From assembly GCA_022866885.1 (NCBI GenBank), contig JALHWS010000096.1, forward strand, positions 1 to 6,420: a stretch of DNA of 6,420 nt. Reading direction: 5' to 3'. The notes below the pieces were generated by a model. It worked only from the letters and a program-made list of their open reading frames with translations. It did not search any database and was not told where the DNA came from. The stretch is from Candidatus Microgenomates bacterium (GTDB lineage Bacteria; Patescibacteriota; Microgenomatia; 2-02-FULL-39-11). Positions 4,770 through 6,420 of this stretch are shown in pieces. The position numbers were made by a program, and so were the translations under genes. Position 1 is the stretch's first letter, and each line of letters starts with the position of its first letter.

Positions 4770-4971
4770 GTGAAATCTCCTTCAGTTTAAATGCAATCAT
4801 TAATGATAATGTACCAAAAAATAGATTTATTAGCAAATCGCCTATTTTAGATGTATCTCTTAATATTGACAAACCCGGAAAGATAAAAACCAGTCCATAC
4901 CATCCGGCAGCAAGATCAATAAACAGTCCGGATAATACTTCGAGCCTGTCAGAAGAGAACAATTTATTCAT
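4762..4971 (-). CDS. Small two-span membrane protein (69 aa)
   Basis: ATG 4971-4969, stop TAA 4764-4762. A TTG codon directly before the ATG would add one residue, but ATG is preferred. The sequence opens MNKLFSSDRLEVLSG, with hydrophobic spans at about 13-33 (LSGLFIDLAAGWYGLVFIFP) and 43-62, and ends in a charged FKLKEISHD tail, so both ends are probably cytoplasmic. It resembles small unnamed membrane proteins I associate with CPR genomes, but I cannot name a function. An extended -10 ends 7 nt before the ATG, so the message is probably leaderless; no Shine-Dalgarno is present. It is the first gene of a two-gene operon with the overlapping 40-residue gene, and is divergent from the exported protein at 5225. 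The region is AT-rich. Confidence 0.75.
   Translation of the reverse strand: MNKLFSSDRLEVLSGLFIDLAAGWYGLVFIFPGLSILRDTSKIGDLLINLFFGTLSLMIAFKLKEISHD
4777..4782 (-). promoter_or_regulatory. Ribosome binding site within the upstream gene
   Basis: AAGGAG on the minus strand, 7 nt before the ATG at 4769. It decides the start of the 40-residue protein and sits over Lys-Glu codons of the preceding gene. Confidence 0.75.
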
Positions 4972-4978
4972 CAAGAAA

Positions 4979-4987
4979 AGTATATCA
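4979..4987 (-). promoter_or_regulatory. Extended -10 of the small-protein operon
   Basis: TGA-TATACT on the minus strand (5/6 match to TATAAT with TGn). It ends 7 nt before the ATG at 4971, placing the start of transcription at or next to the start codon. No -35 is recognisable. Confidence 0.55.
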
Positions 4988-5042
4988 CTTTTTCCATCAG
5001 TTCTATCCCTAAGGAGAAAGGAGAAAAAAAGTAAAAAGAAAA

Positions 5043-5190
5043 GCCGCGGAAAAGGGAAACTGCAACCTTTTCTACCGATGAAAATCGGTATGCGGTTCGT
5101 CTGCAGACATGGTGAAAGCCGATCTAATCGGCTCCGTTCGGTGAAACGTGGAGAAACGGGGAAGTCCCGGGACTGTTTCTTCGCGTAGGC
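5043..5190 (+). promoter_or_regulatory. Structured 5' leader, four-way-junction fold; candidate riboswitch
   Basis: Helices found by eye. Closing stem P1: GCC 5043-5045 with GGC 5188-5190, then GCGGA 5046-5050 with TTCGC 5180-5184 (one G-T wobble) across a 3-nt bulge. Arm 1: CTGC 5060-5063 with GCAG 5103-5106, AACC 5064-5067 with GGTT 5094-5097, TACCGAT 5073-5079 with ATCGGTA 5084-5090 capped by a GAAA loop. Arm 2: AGCCGAT 5117-5123 with ATCGGCT 5127-5133. Arm 3: GAAAC 5143-5147 with GTTTC 5175-5179 and CGGG 5157-5160 with CCCG 5166-5169. It ends 20 nt before the Shine-Dalgarno of the exported-protein gene, where a riboswitch would be expected. GGTGAAA occurs twice (5111, 5141). No known class is matched convincingly. 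Upstream, 4988-5042 is a purine-rich stretch with no clear rightward promoter. Confidence 0.55.
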
Positions 5191-5210
5191 AATTCATTTC
5201 GCATAGTCAA

Positions 5211-5216
5211 AAGGAG
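5211..5216 (+). promoter_or_regulatory. Strong ribosome binding site of the exported-protein gene
   Basis: AAGGAG, 8 nt before the ATG at 5225, preceded by AA. It fixes the start of a long frame that runs off the right edge. Confidence 0.8.
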
Positions 5217-5224
5217 AAAAGATC

Positions 5225-6420
5225 ATGAACCGGAAAGTCCTATGGGGTTTTTCAAGTATTGTTTCGGCGACCAGCCTGGTCGTCGTCGTGCTGGCGTTTT
5301 TTGCCCTCAGTGGGGGCACCAGCGTTCATAGCGCCAACGCCGCGTCGGCTGAACAAGTCGCCGCCGCGCAGGCCGCCGTCGTCGTCACGCAGACGCAAGC
5401 TATGTCTGTTACGGCGCCAGCGGATTCGCGGATGAGTGCCCAGGCGTGGGCGCTTGTTGGCCAGACCGCCCAGGTGACTTACTCGGCGTATTTTGGCACC
5501 TCCAATGATTACGACCGGCGCACTGATTTTGAAGTTAACTCGGGAAGTGACTGGTGGAATGCGTCGATCGTTAACGCTCAAGTTTCCAGCGGAACGTGGT
5601 TCTGGCCATTTGACGGGGTGACCAAAGGTTACATCATCTGGGATCACCCCGCCGGTGGGTGGGCGGAAATCGTCTTAACTGTGACGTACGCACATACCGG
5701 CACGGCTCGAACCATGGCTTTCAACGCGGGCCCGTATTTCAATTACGCTGACACTGTTTGGCTCATGGAACCCCCGCCCGCAACAGGGTTGACCGTATCG
5801 GTTGATCGGTCGTTGAAGGTCAACAGTGGACAAGCGGCAACCATATCTGCTCAGTTGGTCGACGCCTGGGGCATCCCGGCTGCCTACGGCAATGTGGTCC
5901 TGACCGGCACGATCCAACCAGGATTCGGGACGCTGGGTGTTTTCACTCCAACCGACCTGCTGGGCCGTTCGGCAACGACGTGGACAGTGGGATCGCTGGT
6001 TGGCGACGGCCTCGTCACTATCACTAATGGTGTCTTTACCGGCACCGGGGTAGTCCAAGTCGAGCCGTGGCGGGTGTTTTTGTCCCCTGTTTTCAGGGAC
6101 TGGAATCCGTGCGCTTGGACGTACCTAGTCTACTATAACAACCAACTTGCCAACGGCCGGTGGGTTGTAACCCTCCAGGGTCACGGAACCACAGCTTGTC
6201 CGTGGGGTTCTCGGGAGGTCACTCTGACCCCGTTGGATAGCCGGCTCCAAGTTAGCCAGCGCGCGGTCGTGGTCGGCGAGACGCCGGTTGACGTTCAGGT
6301 GTGGGTTGACGATCCACCTCCATGTACGCTATACCAACTGAAAATCAGTTGGAACGGTGGAGAAGCAACCCAGACTTTGGTAACCTATCACGCCAATATC
6401 CTCAAGATCGAAATCAATAC
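5225..6420 (+). CDS. Sec-exported surface protein with Ig-like (Big_1-type) domain, 3' end outside window
   Basis: The frame is open from the ATG at 5225 to the right edge, 398 residues without a stop. Residues 1-39 are a Sec signal peptide: a short basic start (MNRK), a long hydrophobic core (12-29) and an ANA cleavage site (37-39). Residues about 60-183 form a Trp/Tyr-rich beta-type region of unknown family. Residues about 189-280 read like a bacterial Ig-like Big_1 (invasin-type) domain: VSVDRSLKVNSGQAATISAQ, then LVDAWGIPA, then GDGLVTITNG. A further beta-rich region with Cys 296, 325 and 367 follows. The mature protein is exported and probably surface-attached or secreted, perhaps for adhesion; that role is inferred. 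It has a strong Shine-Dalgarno and a structured leader. Codon use is visibly richer in G and C (many GTC, GCG, ACG, GGC) than the AT-rich neighbours, suggesting a different origin. Confidence 0.85.
   Translation, partial: MNRKVLWGFSSIVSATSLVVVVLAFFALSGGTSVHSANAASAEQVAAAQAAVVVTQTQAMSVTAPADSRMSAQAWALVGQTAQVTYSAYFGTSNDYDRRTDFEVNSGSDWWNASIVNAQVSSGTWFWPFDGVTKGYIIWDHPAGGWAEIVLTVTYAHTGTARTMAFNAGPYFNYADTVWLMEPPPATGLTVSVDRSLKVNSGQAATISAQLVDAWGIPAAYGNVVLTGTIQPGFGTLGVFTPTDLLGRSATTWTVGSLVGDGLVTITNGVFTGTGVVQVEPWRVFLSPVFRDWNPCAWTYLVYYNNQLANGRWVVTLQGHGTTACPWGSREVTLTPLDSRLQVSQRAVVVGETPVDVQVWVDDPPPCTLYQLKISWNGGEATQTLVTYHANILKIEIN

Noticed and set aside
5043..5190. Assignment to cobalamin, ydaO (c-di-AMP), c-di-GMP or group II intron domain 5
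   Set aside because: Only short fragments agree. The B12 box, the CAGCTAAC core of ydaO, the CGCAAAG of GEMM and the 34-nt domain 5 pattern are absent, so no family name is given.
5252..6058. Two long minus-strand frames (5252-5647 and 5675-6058)
   Set aside because: They lie opposite the exported-protein gene, which has a signal peptide, a Shine-Dalgarno and a continuous domain sequence; the opposite frames are Arg/Pro-rich without recognisable features and arise from G+C-rich codons.

Overview
The window looks like a piece of a Candidate Phyla Radiation (Patescibacteria, perhaps Microgenomates) genome. This is an inference from three things. The membrane and surface proteins are poorly characterised. 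The DNA is studded with short palindromes and ~100-bp imperfect inverted repeats that begin TGTCATYGCGA and end in ATGACA, a repeat style I associate with such genomes. Several promoters appear to give leaderless or near-leaderless mRNAs. No rRNA, tRNA, transposase, CRISPR array or phage gene is visible.

Layout. Positions 1-429 (-) hold the N-terminal part of a single-pass, membrane-anchored extracytoplasmic protein that runs off the left edge. A palindromic divergent promoter (432-449) separates it from a 636-aa polytopic membrane protein (481-2391, +). Convergent to that gene, with a 40-bp tail-to-tail overlap, lies a diverged paralogue (2352-4100, -, 582 aa). Both look like GT-C-type membrane glycosyltransferases or relatives. 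Each carries repeat DNA inside its reading frame: two exact 18-bp palindromes, two long TGTCAT elements, an octamer tandem repeat and AT-rich CAAA-type low-complexity repeats. Positions 4101-4646 are non-coding and hold the paralogue's promoter and a repeat in its leader, a second outward promoter, a terminator-like hairpin and two large nested inverted repeats. Next comes a two-gene minus-strand operon of small membrane proteins (4762-4971 and the overlapping 40-codon 4647-4769).

A divergent intergenic region follows, with a ~150-nt leader (5043-5190) that folds on paper into a four-way junction. It ends 20 nt before a strong Shine-Dalgarno sequence and a Sec-exported, Ig-like-domain surface protein (5225 to the right edge). 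That gene is visibly richer in G+C than its neighbours and may have been acquired.

How the parts fit: this is a cell-envelope locus. The two polytopic proteins may modify surface glycans or proteins, and the flanking genes encode exported or membrane proteins. No shared pathway can be demonstrated from the sequence. The most notable signals are the four-way-junction leader and the repeats. Comparison of the paralogues shows two 18-bp palindromes as exact six-codon insertions. Comparison of the long repeats shows a modular hairpin of constant geometry with changed but still paired bases.
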